The notes beneath the pieces are model-generated. The model made no database searches, was not told the DNA's origin, and saw nothing but the letters and a program-made list of their open reading frames with translations. Both the position numbers and the translations under genes were made by a program. This document shows positions 6,966-14,500 of a stretch of DNA of 15,940 bases, piece after piece. The stretch lies in NCBI GenBank assembly GCA_964577175.1, contig CAZNYC010000096.1, forward strand, positions 1 to 15,940. Reading direction: 5' to 3'. Origin of the DNA: BS750m-G62 sp964577175. Lineage in GTDB: Bacteria > Planctomycetota > Phycisphaerae > FEN-1346. The stretch's first letter is position 1; every line of letters starts with the position of its first letter.

Positions 6966-8819
6966 ATGCGGACGGTCACATGGCGGCGTTCCCATCTGGA
7001 AATCGTGCTGGCGCTGGCCGTGGTCCTGGCCGGTGCGGCGAGGGCCGGAGGGCGGGAGTACCACGTCTCATCCAACGGCGACGATACGAACGACGGCTCG
7101 GCCTCGAACACGCTGAAGACGATCTCCGCCGCGGCGCAGAAGGCCCGGCCCGGCGACACGGTCACGGTGCACGAGGGCGTGTATCGCGAACGGATCAACC
7201 CGCCCCGCGGCGGGACGTCCGATGAGACGCGCATCGTCTACCGCGCCGCACCGGGCGAGAAGGTCGTGGTCAAGGGCTCCGAGCGCGTCACGGGATGGAA
7301 GAAGGTGCAGGACGATACGTGGACCGTCACCCTGCCGAACGCGTTCTTCGGCGACTTCAACCCGTTCGCCGACGTGATTCGCGGCGACTGGTTCAACCCC
7401 AAGGGGCGGAAGCATCACACCGCGGCCGTCTACCTGAACGGCCACTGGCTGACCGAGGCCGCCAAGCGCGAGGAGGTGCTGAAGCCCGCCGGCGACGCGC
7501 CCCTCTGGTTCGCCACCGTCGGCGACGAGGCGACCACGATCTGGGCCCAGTTCAAGGGCGCCGACCCGAACGAGGCCGAGGTGGAGGTCAACGTCCGCCG
7601 CACCGTCTTCTACCCGGACAAGCCCGGCCGCAACTACATCACGGTGCGCGGCTTCACGCTCATGCACGCGGCCACGCCGTGGGCGCCGCCGACGGCCGAG
7701 CAGATCGGCCTCGTCGGCACGCACTGGAGCAAGGGGTGGGTCATCGAGGATAACGATATCCGGTACTCCCGCTGCACGGGCGTGACCCTGGGCAAGTACG
7801 GAGACGAGTGGGATAACAAGTCGCAATCCGCCGATGCGTACAATCGCACCATCCGCCGGGCCCTCGAGAACGGTTGGTCCAAAGAGAACATCGGCGGCCA
7901 CGTGGTCCGGAACAACCGCATCGCCCACTGCGAGCAGGCCGGCCTCGTCGGCAGCATGGGCGCGGCGTTCAGCACGATCGGCGGCAACGTGATCCACGAC
8001 ATCCACGTGAGCCGGCTGTTCACGGGCGCCGAGATGGCCGGCATCAAGATTCACGCCGCCATCGACACCACCATCCGCCGGAACCACATCCACCACACGT
8101 CGCGCGGCATCTGGCTCGACTGGATGGCCCAGGGCACGCGCGTGACGCGGAACCTGCTCCACGACAACGGGCCGCGCGAGGACCTGTTCGTCGAGGTCAA
8201 CCACGGGCCGTTCCTGGTAGATAACAACATCTTCCTGTCGCCGACGTCGCTGTTCGACTGGTCCGAGGGCGGCGCCTACGTGCACAACCTGTTCGCGGGG
8301 CGCATCGGGCAGCGGCCGGAACTCAGGCGGGAGACGCCGTTCCATCCGCCCCACTCGACGAAGATCGCGGGACTGCGGAACATCCAGGGCGGCGACGACC
8401 GCTTCTATAACAATATCTTCGTGGGGCTCGCGGGCCTCGCCGCGTACGACGACGCCGCGCTGCCCGTCCACATGCACGGGAACGTGTTCCTGAAGGGCGC
8501 GACGCCCTCCAGGCACGAGGCCGACCCGATCGTGAGGCAGAAAGTCGATCCGGGCATCCGCCTCGTGCAGTCGTCGGACGGCGTGGCCCTGGAGATCACC
8601 CTGGAGAAGGCGTGGGCCGACGCGGCGTCGTGCCCGCTCGTGACCACGGCCCGCCTCGGGCGGACGGTCGTCCCGGACCTGCCGTACGTGCAGCCGGACG
8701 GCTCGCCATACCGCATCGACACGGATTACTTCGGTAAGGCGCGGAATGCGGAGCAGCCGTACCCCGGCCCGTTCACGTTTCCGGGCGGCGGCAAACAGAC
8801 GGTTCCGGTCTGGCCCTGA
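6966..8819 (+). CDS. Secreted GH120-family beta-xylosidase-like enzyme
   Basis: 617 residues with an N-terminal signal peptide (hydrophobic IVLALAVVLAGAARA). The mature part closely follows my recollection of Thermoanaerobacterium XylC (GH120): EYHV start, VHEGVYRE, GEKVVVKGSER, LPNAFFGDFNPF, KGADPNEAEVEVNVRR, HAATPWAPPTAEQ, GWSKENIG, IWLDWMAQGTRV, LFVEVNHGP and GGDDRFYNN. XylC uses Asp382 as nucleophile and Glu405 as acid/base in exactly these last motifs; here they are Asp385 and Glu410. The fold is a right-handed parallel beta-helix with an inserted beta-sandwich (about 140-215). It should release xylose from xylo-oligosaccharides, outside the cytoplasm given the signal peptide. The start follows AAAGGAGA. 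It is 124 nt downstream of the DUF6807 gene and has its own candidate promoter. Confidence 0.88.
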   Translation: MRTVTWRRSHLEIVLALAVVLAGAARAGGREYHVSSNGDDTNDGSASNTLKTISAAAQKARPGDTVTVHEGVYRERINPPRGGTSDETRIVYRAAPGEKVVVKGSERVTGWKKVQDDTWTVTLPNAFFGDFNPFADVIRGDWFNPKGRKHHTAAVYLNGHWLTEAAKREEVLKPAGDAPLWFATVGDEATTIWAQFKGADPNEAEVEVNVRRTVFYPDKPGRNYITVRGFTLMHAATPWAPPTAEQIGLVGTHWSKGWVIEDNDIRYSRCTGVTLGKYGDEWDNKSQSADAYNRTIRRALENGWSKENIGGHVVRNNRIAHCEQAGLVGSMGAAFSTIGGNVIHDIHVSRLFTGAEMAGIKIHAAIDTTIRRNHIHHTSRGIWLDWMAQGTRVTRNLLHDNGPREDLFVEVNHGPFLVDNNIFLSPTSLFDWSEGGAYVHNLFAGRIGQRPELRRETPFHPPHSTKIAGLRNIQGGDDRFYNNIFVGLAGLAAYDDAALPVHMHGNVFLKGATPSRHEADPIVRQKVDPGIRLVQSSDGVALEITLEKAWADAASCPLVTTARLGRTVVPDLPYVQPDGSPYRIDTDYFGKARNAEQPYPGPFTFPGGGKQTVPVWP

Positions 8820-8869
8820 ACGCCGCCCGCCCTCGCGATCCTGAGACAGGCAAGACTCATGGCCTGGTT

Positions 8870-9003
8870 TGTCATTCTGAGGAGCGGCGGAGCCGCGACG
8901 AAGAATCTCGCCTTGTCGCCTTTCGCACCCTGGCACGGGTACGGCTCGTGCCGTGGCCGGCGGCGAGATTCTTCGGTCCCGCAAGCGGGACCTCAGAATG
9001 ACA
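8870..9003. repeat. Head-to-head pair of the 43-nt dispersed repeat
   Basis: Copy 2 (8870-8912) reads TGTCATTCTGAGG ... GAAGAATCTCGCC; copy 3 (8962-9003) is its inverted partner, GGCGAGATTCTTCG ... CCTCAGAATGACA, with a different hairpin core (GTCCCGC AA GCGGGAC). The whole 134 bp is therefore an inverted repeat with TGTCATTCTGAGG ends and a spacer containing a further small hairpin (GGCACG...CGTGCC, 8932-8953). It fills the gap between GH120 and the next beta-helix gene and may act as a terminator or processing structure. No coding capacity or clear target duplication was seen. Confidence 0.75.
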
Positions 9004-9098
9004 GCCTCGCGCAACGAGAGCATGGTTCCTTACTGAGATCAATCGGCCGTGGGGACGCCACCGCTCGGCCTTCGGGAGGCATGTGAAAGGCTGACATC

Positions 9099-10388
9099 AT
9101 GGGGACAAGCCTGCGCACGAACCTCGCGGCCGCCGCGGCGATGTGGGGGATGCTGCTCGCCTGCGCGGCGGCTGGGGCGTCCGCCGGCGCAGCGGTGCCG
9201 GAGGTCCCCCCGGCCCCGTCCTGGTGCCCGCAGGCCCCGCCCCTGCCGGAGCCGACGGGGCCCGTCATCCGCGTCGAGACCGTCGACGACCTCTTCCGGG
9301 CGGCACGCGAGGTCGAACCGGGGGGGACGATCCTCGTCGCGGACGGCCATTACCGGATGCCGCGGTTCCTCGACATCCGGACCGACGACGTGACGCTGCG
9401 CAGCGCCTCCGGCCGGCGCGAGCGGGTCGTCCTCGACGGCGCCCACAGCCGCCACGGCGAACTGCTCGGCATCACCGGATGTTCGGGCGTGACCGTGGCG
9501 GACCTCACCGTGCAGAACGTCCGCTGGAACGGCATCAAGATCAACGCCGACCGGTTCACGACGCGCGTCACGATCCGCAACTGCGTGATCCACAACGTGT
9601 GGCAGCGGGGCGTGAAGGGCCCGGCCGTCCGGCCCGAGGACCGCGGCCGCTTCCGCCCGGCCGACTGCCGCATCCAATGGTGCCTCTTCACCAACGACCG
9701 GCCGAAACGGTTCGCCGACGACCCCGCCGACCGGCCCGACAACTTCGACGGCAACTACGTGGGCGGCATCGACGTCATGTACCCGCGTCGATGGACCATC
9801 CGCGACAACGTCTTCATCGGTATCCGCGGACGGACCGGCGAGGCCCGCGGCGCCGTCTTCCTCTGGCACGAGGCCGAGGACTGCGTCGTCGAGCGGAACG
9901 TCATCATCGACTGCGACTCCGGCATCTGCCTGGGTAACTCGCACCGGCCGGACGACGTGCCCGTCCACGCCGTGCGGTGCATCGTCCGGAACAACTTCCT
10001 CGCGCGGTGCCCGGAGCAGGGCATCCTGGCCGACTACACCCGCCAGTGCCGCATCCTGCACAACACGATTCACGATCCCGAGTCGCGGCTGCGGCGGCTC
10101 ATCCGCCTCGTCCACGACAACGACGGGCTGGTGGCGGCGGGGAACCTGCTGAGCGGCCTGCCGATGCGGGTCCAGACCGAGAGCCCCATGACCCTCGAGC
10201 ACAACCTCACGAAGAACGCGGCCGGCTGGTTCGTCGACGCGGCGGGGGGCAACCTGCACTTGAAACCGAATGCACTGCCGGAGTCCGCGCGCGTCCCCCG
10301 GCGCAAGGCGGTGCCGGCGGACATCGACGGCGAGGCCCGGCCCGCCGAGACGGCCGTCGGCGCCGACGAGCCGGCCCCGGCGCCCTGA
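9099..10388 (+). CDS. Secreted right-handed parallel beta-helix protein
   Basis: 429 residues with a signal peptide (residues 1-31, rich in Ala/Leu). From about residue 57 the sequence shows pectate-lyase-like helix turns: VDDLFRAAREVEPGGTILVADGHY, ELLGITGCSGVTVADLTVQNVRWNGIKIN, RVTIRNCVIHN, RRWTIRDNVFIGI, CVVERNVIIDCDSGICLGNS, CRILHNTIHD. The tail ADIDGEARPAETAVGADE (near 407-424) is the DIDG...GADE ending common in secreted beta-helix proteins. The fold is typical of polysaccharide lyases and some glycoside hydrolases, but I cannot place it in a family or name catalytic residues. A ribosome binding site (GAAAGG, about 9 nt upstream) supports the start. The transglutaminase-like gene follows after 49 nt, probably co-transcribed. 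Confidence 0.88.
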   Translation: MGTSLRTNLAAAAAMWGMLLACAAAGASAGAAVPEVPPAPSWCPQAPPLPEPTGPVIRVETVDDLFRAAREVEPGGTILVADGHYRMPRFLDIRTDDVTLRSASGRRERVVLDGAHSRHGELLGITGCSGVTVADLTVQNVRWNGIKINADRFTTRVTIRNCVIHNVWQRGVKGPAVRPEDRGRFRPADCRIQWCLFTNDRPKRFADDPADRPDNFDGNYVGGIDVMYPRRWTIRDNVFIGIRGRTGEARGAVFLWHEAEDCVVERNVIIDCDSGICLGNSHRPDDVPVHAVRCIVRNNFLARCPEQGILADYTRQCRILHNTIHDPESRLRRLIRLVHDNDGLVAAGNLLSGLPMRVQTESPMTLEHNLTKNAAGWFVDAAGGNLHLKPNALPESARVPRRKAVPADIDGEARPAETAVGADEPAPAP

Positions 10389-10437
10389 GGCCGCTGCCCC
10401 GCCGCCGCCTGCGGCCGCGAAGGAAGGAGCCATTGCC

Positions 10438-12339
10438 ATGCGCATCGCCGGCGTCGTCCTCGCGGTCCTTCTGCTGGCGGCCGGGGCGGCTCAGGCCCGC
10501 GAGTACGCGCCGCGGGTCGTCTCGCCGCACCGGGCCGACGCCTACAGCATGCGGACGTTCCGCGCCTTCCCCCGCTGGCGCGACCTCGAAGGCGACGCCC
10601 TGGCGTGGGAGGTGTACAAATACCTGGTCGACACTCGGAGCGGCGTCTTCCACGTGAACGAGGTCCTGGAGGGCCACGACGCGCTCAGCGAATACCGCGT
10701 CGTCCGCGACCCCGTCAAGATCGTCAACGTGTACGGGTACGGGTTCTGCGGCCTGTTCGGCCCGGTGATGGAAGGCGTCTGGAAGGACATGGGCGCCGGC
10801 CGCGCCCGCACGCTGGCCCTGCCCGCCTGGTCGCACGTGACGAGCGAGGTGTTCTACGACGGCGGCTGGCATTACGTGGACCTGGACGTGCGGGCGGTCT
10901 TCCGCCGCCCCGACGGCACGCTGGCCTCGATGGCCGACGCCCGGCGCGACGCCTCCCTCTGGAACGGCCGCGGACCCCTCTTCTTCCCGAACGACCCGCT
11001 CGAGAAGACCCGCCGGGTCTACCTGAAGACCCCCGTGCAGCATTACTACGGCTTCAACCAGAGCGGGCACACCATGGATTACGTCCTGCGGCAAGGCGAG
11101 ACGTTCACCCGCTGGTGGACGCCGCAGGGCGGCCGGTGGCACCATCGGGCCGAGTGGAACCGCCTCGACTGGCTGCGGCGGCTCATCGAGCAGGACCCAC
11201 GCGGCCCCAAACCGAATCATCGCCACTTCACCATCCATAATTACGGCAACGGGCGGTTCGTCTATCGCCCGGACCTGACGGACCGTTCGACGGACTTCCG
11301 CGACGGCGCCTGGGACGCCCGCAACGTCCGCCCCGCCGCCGGCGGCCTGACACTCGCCGAGGCCGGCGAGGGGTTCGCCGTCTTCGAGGTCCGCTCGCCG
11401 TACGTCATCGTGCCCGTCGTCGGCGACCTCGACACGACGGACGACGACCGCGAGGCGTCGGTGGTCCGCATCGACGGGCGCAGCCTCAGCCTCGCGCTCA
11501 GCCTCGACGGCGGGCGGACGTGGCGCGACCTGGCAGCCCATGCCCTCCCCGCCGCCCTCGACCTCACGCCGCACGTCGCCGGCACGTACGGGTACCTGCT
11601 GAAGGTGACGCTTCGCGGCCGGCCGGACGAGGCCGTCCTCCGGTCGCTCGGCATCACGACGTGGGTGCAGGTGGCCCCGGCCGCCCTGCCCGTCCTCCGC
11701 CGCGGGACGAACCGGATGGCGTACCGCACCGGCGACCATTACGGTCTGAAGACGCGCCTCGTGGAGGTGCGATCTGACGCGAGCCGGCCGGAGGAACTGC
11801 TCAAGTACCTCGCGGAGCCGCCCGCCGACTACGACCCGTCGCGGAAGACGGCCCGCATGCGCGGCCCGGTCGTCGTGAAGGTAGCCGCTCCGCCGGGCAC
11901 GAAGATCGCCTGGTTCTGTGCCCAGGGGAGTTTCCGCACGCACCAGGGCGAGGCGGCCCGCCACACGCACAACACGATGGCCTGGGCCGCGGACGAGCCG
12001 GAGGATTTCCGCGAGATCTATCGCGCCGACATGCCGACCGACGTCCAGCACTGGCACACGAACGCCTGCCGCGAGGTCCGCCTCGACCGCCCCGCCGCGC
12101 GCATCTTCGTCCGGTACGTGGGCGACCCGGCGCTCAATAACGTGCACATCTACGCGCATTGTCTCGACGACGGCCGCCCGTCCGCCCGGCCCGTAAGGAT
12201 CACCCACACGTGGCGCGAAGGCAACGACCGCAAGCGACACACCGCGACGCTGAAGGAGCCGGGGCCGTATGACATCGCCGTCCGCGGTGAGCCGGTGTGC
12301 GAGTCTCTCGAGGTCGCCGTCCCGAGCCACAGGCCGTGA
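10438..12339 (+). CDS. Secreted transglutaminase-like (Cys-His-Asp) multidomain protein
   Basis: 633 residues with a clear signal peptide (MRIAGVVLAVLLLAAGAAQA). An N-terminal region (about 50-160) has the transglutaminase-core pattern: Cys104 in YGYGFCGLFG, His133 with Glu137-Val138 in SHVTSEVF, and Asp148 in GGWHYVDLD. The His-Asp spacing of 15 is typical of this superfamily. The remaining ~470 residues look like beta-rich modules, including SLALSLDGGRTWRDLA (near 343) and a C-terminal Ig-like stretch (THTWREGNDRKRHTATL...). Superfamily members include peptidases, amidases and cross-linking enzymes; the activity here is unknown. The start follows GGAAGGAG. Its tight linkage to the beta-helix gene upstream and the GH26 gene downstream suggests a role with plant or algal polymers or the cell surface. 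The transglutaminase call is from motifs only. Confidence 0.8.
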   Translation: MRIAGVVLAVLLLAAGAAQAREYAPRVVSPHRADAYSMRTFRAFPRWRDLEGDALAWEVYKYLVDTRSGVFHVNEVLEGHDALSEYRVVRDPVKIVNVYGYGFCGLFGPVMEGVWKDMGAGRARTLALPAWSHVTSEVFYDGGWHYVDLDVRAVFRRPDGTLASMADARRDASLWNGRGPLFFPNDPLEKTRRVYLKTPVQHYYGFNQSGHTMDYVLRQGETFTRWWTPQGGRWHHRAEWNRLDWLRRLIEQDPRGPKPNHRHFTIHNYGNGRFVYRPDLTDRSTDFRDGAWDARNVRPAAGGLTLAEAGEGFAVFEVRSPYVIVPVVGDLDTTDDDREASVVRIDGRSLSLALSLDGGRTWRDLAAHALPAALDLTPHVAGTYGYLLKVTLRGRPDEAVLRSLGITTWVQVAPAALPVLRRGTNRMAYRTGDHYGLKTRLVEVRSDASRPEELLKYLAEPPADYDPSRKTARMRGPVVVKVAAPPGTKIAWFCAQGSFRTHQGEAARHTHNTMAWAADEPEDFREIYRADMPTDVQHWHTNACREVRLDRPAARIFVRYVGDPALNNVHIYAHCLDDGRPSARPVRITHTWREGNDRKRHTATLKEPGPYDIAVRGEPVCESLEVAVPSHRP

Positions 12340-12371
12340 CGGCGAATAGAGCGGTTCGATTTCGGGTGGCA

Positions 12372-12399
12372 GCGCGGTGGTTCTCCGTAACGACCGCGC
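12372..12399. repeat. Palindromic repeat unit (T-type, slightly degenerate)
   Basis: GCGCGGTGGTT (12372-12382), loop CTCCGT, AACGACCGCGC (12389-12399); one mismatch in the stem. It has the same size and loop as the other units and lies 32 bases past the transglutaminase-like gene, where it may help end transcription. Confidence 0.65.
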
Positions 12400-12411
12400 T
12401 TCATGCACTAA

Positions 12412-12533
12412 CACTACAACGCTACCTCGTGCGCGGCGGGTCTCCGCAGGCGCCGCGCAGCCCTGGAAAGGCCGTTTCGAGCGCGGTGGGTGCACAGACC
12501 CACCGCGCCAATGGCCGACTTAGCGTTGTAGTG
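12412..12533. mobile_element. MITE-like element, copy 2, uninterrupted
   Basis: 122 bp bounded by perfect 13-bp inverted repeats CACTACAACGCTA (12412-12424) and TAGCGTTGTAGTG (12521-12533). Inside are a C-type hairpin unit (12431-12458, with two stem mismatches), a CCTGGAAAGG linker and a perfect T-type unit (12481-12508). The order and spacing match copy 1 at 5554-5820 once its insertion is removed. There is no ORF and no obvious target duplication. It lies between the transglutaminase-like gene and the GH26 promoter. Confidence 0.75.
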
Positions 12534-12546
12534 CCAACCGTCTTGC

Positions 12547-12574
12547 GCTCGGCGGGGCTCCGCGCCCGCCGCCC
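12547..12574. repeat. Degenerate palindromic repeat unit
   Basis: GCTCGGCGGGG, loop CTCCGC, GCCCGCCGCCC: the same 28-nt layout as the other units, with a remaining 7-bp stem CGGCGGG/CCCGCCG. It lies 13 bases right of the MITE-like element, outside its inverted repeats. Confidence 0.55.
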
Positions 12575-12600
12575 ATCCGCCACGGCCGGCGTCTTTCCCG

Positions 12601-12630
12601 TTGATACCGCTCGCGTCTGTCGCGTACGAT
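12601..12630 (+). promoter_or_regulatory. Candidate promoter for the GH26 gene
   Basis: -35 TTGATA (12601-12606, five of six), 18-nt spacer, -10 TACGAT (12625-12630, four of six), ending 37 nt before the ATG. It lies just right of the repeat cluster, consistent with a new transcription unit starting here. Pattern-based only. Confidence 0.45.
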
Positions 12631-12667
12631 GAGCCCGCCGATGCCGGCCGACAGGAGGTATGCCGCG

Positions 12668-14383
12668 ATGAACGTTGCCACCCCTCGTCCTCAACGCCTC
12701 GTCGGGTTCGCCCTGGCGGTGCTTGCGACCGCCGGCATGATTGCCCCGGCGGCGGCGATGGAACCGGCCAACCCCCGGCTCAGTGCCACGGCGCGCAAGA
12801 CCCTGGATTACCTCGAATCCGTCTATGGGAAAAAGATGCTCGCGGGCTACAACGTGTACGTCCACACGCCGGACGACTACGAGCAGACCGGCAAGCACGC
12901 CGCCGTCTGGGGCCGCGACATCCGCTGGCTGGGCGACGCCGAAGAGGTCGTCGCGCACGCCGTCACCCACGGCTACATCCTGACGCTGCACTGGCACTGG
13001 CACTTTAACGACGATTCGGCCTGGCAGCGCCGGCGGAAGCAACCGGTCGACGTCGGCCGCCTCGTCACCCCCGGCACGCCGGAGCACAAACAGTGCATGG
13101 AGGAACTCGCCAGGGCGGCGGATACGCTCCAGGCCTTCGAAGACGCCGACGTGCCCGTCCTCTGGCGGCCGCTGCACGAAATCGACGGCGGCTGGTTCTG
13201 GTGGACCGACAAGGAGCAGCCGTCCAACACGGCCAAACTCTGGCGGATGATGTTCGACACCTTCACCCACGAGCGCAAACTGGACAACCTCATCTGGGTC
13301 TACAGCGCGGGCGTCGGCAAGAAGAAGACCGCCGAGGACCGCAAGGCCTTCTATCCCGGGGCCAAATACGTCGATATTTCGGGGATCGACATCTACGGCG
13401 TCGATTTCCGCACGGACGTGGAGCCCTACCGGGCCTACTACGACGTGATGGCGAAGGTCTCGCCCGGCAAGATGCTCGCCATGGGCGAGGGCGACGCCAT
13501 CCCCGACCCGGACAAGACCGCCGCCGGTACGCTCCCCGCCTGGCTCTACGCCCTCCCCTGGTGGGGCGCGCCGAGCCATCGCCGCCCGGCGGACTGGGCC
13601 ACGTTCACCATGCGGCAAGACGTCATCCTGACGTTGGACGAGTTGCCGCCCCTCGGCCCGGGCCCCATCGCCCCGCACGTCGGCATCCTGGAGCCGCGAG
13701 ACGACGGCTCCGCCTGGTTCCCGGACGCGCCGCCCTCCATCCGGGCCTACGCCGTCGACCGCGACGGCAAGGTGCGGCGCGTCACGTTCCTCGCCGACGG
13801 CAAACCCATCGGCACCGCCGAGACGGCCCCGTACACGTTCACCTGGACAAAAGCGCCCGCCGGGTGCTACGACCTGACGGCTCGGGCCGAGGATAACAGT
13901 CGCCTCGCGACCGTCTCGAATACGGTGCGCGTCGCCGTCGGCATGGTGGACGCGGCGCGGGGCAAGCCGGTCGTCGCCTCCTCCGGCGAGGCGCCCGAAG
14001 CCGCCGTCGACGGCGACTATTTCACCGCCTGGTCCGCCGCTAAAACCGACAAGGCATGGCTCTACGTGGACCTGGGCGCCGTGCGGCCGATCGACCGCGT
14101 GAACCTGCTGTGGGGGTGGAAGATCCATCCGTCGGCGTTCACCGTGGACGTGGCCCGCGCCGATCCCGACAAGCCTGCAAGTTGGACCACGGTGCACGAG
14201 GCCACCGACCGCCCGTACGTCACGTGGGAGGCCACCGACCGCCTCCGTTTCGACCCCGCCCAGGCGCGGTACGTGCGCGTCCACGCGACCAAACGCGCCG
14301 GCAACCAGACGTGGGCCGGCTACAACCTCCTGGCGCTGGAAGTGCCGGTCAAGGCTCCCTGGGGGAAGAAGACGGTGAAGTGA
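12668..14383 (+). CDS. Secreted GH26 beta-mannanase-like enzyme with Ig-like and F5/8-type (CBM32-like) modules
   Basis: 571 residues. The signal peptide covers roughly 1-30 (LVGFALAVLATAGMIAPAAA). Residues about 35-325 are a GH26 (clan GH-A) barrel: LTLHWHWHFND (105-115), the acid/base motif RPLHEIDGGWFWW with Glu171, YVDISGIDIYG (234-244), and the nucleophile motif KMLAMGEGD with Glu274. Residues about 335-425 resemble a bacterial Ig-like module (VRRVTFLADGKPIGTAETAPYTFTW...). Residues about 428-558 form a discoidin/F5/8-type module (GKPVVASSGEAPEAAVDGDYFTAW, WLYVDLGAVRPIDRVNLLWGW, ARYVRVHATKR). GH26 includes endo-mannanases as well as exo-mannanases, xylanases and lichenases, so mannan is the likeliest but not the only substrate. 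The start follows AGGAGGT. The GH-A-like gene follows after 117 nt. Confidence 0.92.
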   Translation: MNVATPRPQRLVGFALAVLATAGMIAPAAAMEPANPRLSATARKTLDYLESVYGKKMLAGYNVYVHTPDDYEQTGKHAAVWGRDIRWLGDAEEVVAHAVTHGYILTLHWHWHFNDDSAWQRRRKQPVDVGRLVTPGTPEHKQCMEELARAADTLQAFEDADVPVLWRPLHEIDGGWFWWTDKEQPSNTAKLWRMMFDTFTHERKLDNLIWVYSAGVGKKKTAEDRKAFYPGAKYVDISGIDIYGVDFRTDVEPYRAYYDVMAKVSPGKMLAMGEGDAIPDPDKTAAGTLPAWLYALPWWGAPSHRRPADWATFTMRQDVILTLDELPPLGPGPIAPHVGILEPRDDGSAWFPDAPPSIRAYAVDRDGKVRRVTFLADGKPIGTAETAPYTFTWTKAPAGCYDLTARAEDNSRLATVSNTVRVAVGMVDAARGKPVVASSGEAPEAAVDGDYFTAWSAAKTDKAWLYVDLGAVRPIDRVNLLWGWKIHPSAFTVDVARADPDKPASWTTVHEATDRPYVTWEATDRLRFDPAQARYVRVHATKRAGNQTWAGYNLLALEVPVKAPWGKKTVK

Positions 14384-14500
14384 CCTCCCGCGCGCCCGGT
14401 CGCCTGACCCGCCGGGCCGCCACCCGCCGCCGTGACGATGGAAGGAGCCAACCCGTGACGGCAGCGGCCCCCAACGCCTGTTACGAAAGGAGTCTTCTGC

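Larger units (their letters stand above)
12340..12667. other. Repeat-filled intergenic region before the GH26 gene
   Basis: 328 bases without a gene. In order it holds a degenerate hairpin unit (12372-12399), the intact 122-bp MITE-like element (12412-12533), another degenerate hairpin unit (12547-12574), a candidate promoter (12601-12630) and the GH26 ribosome binding site (AGGAGGT, 12653-12659). Confidence 0.7.
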
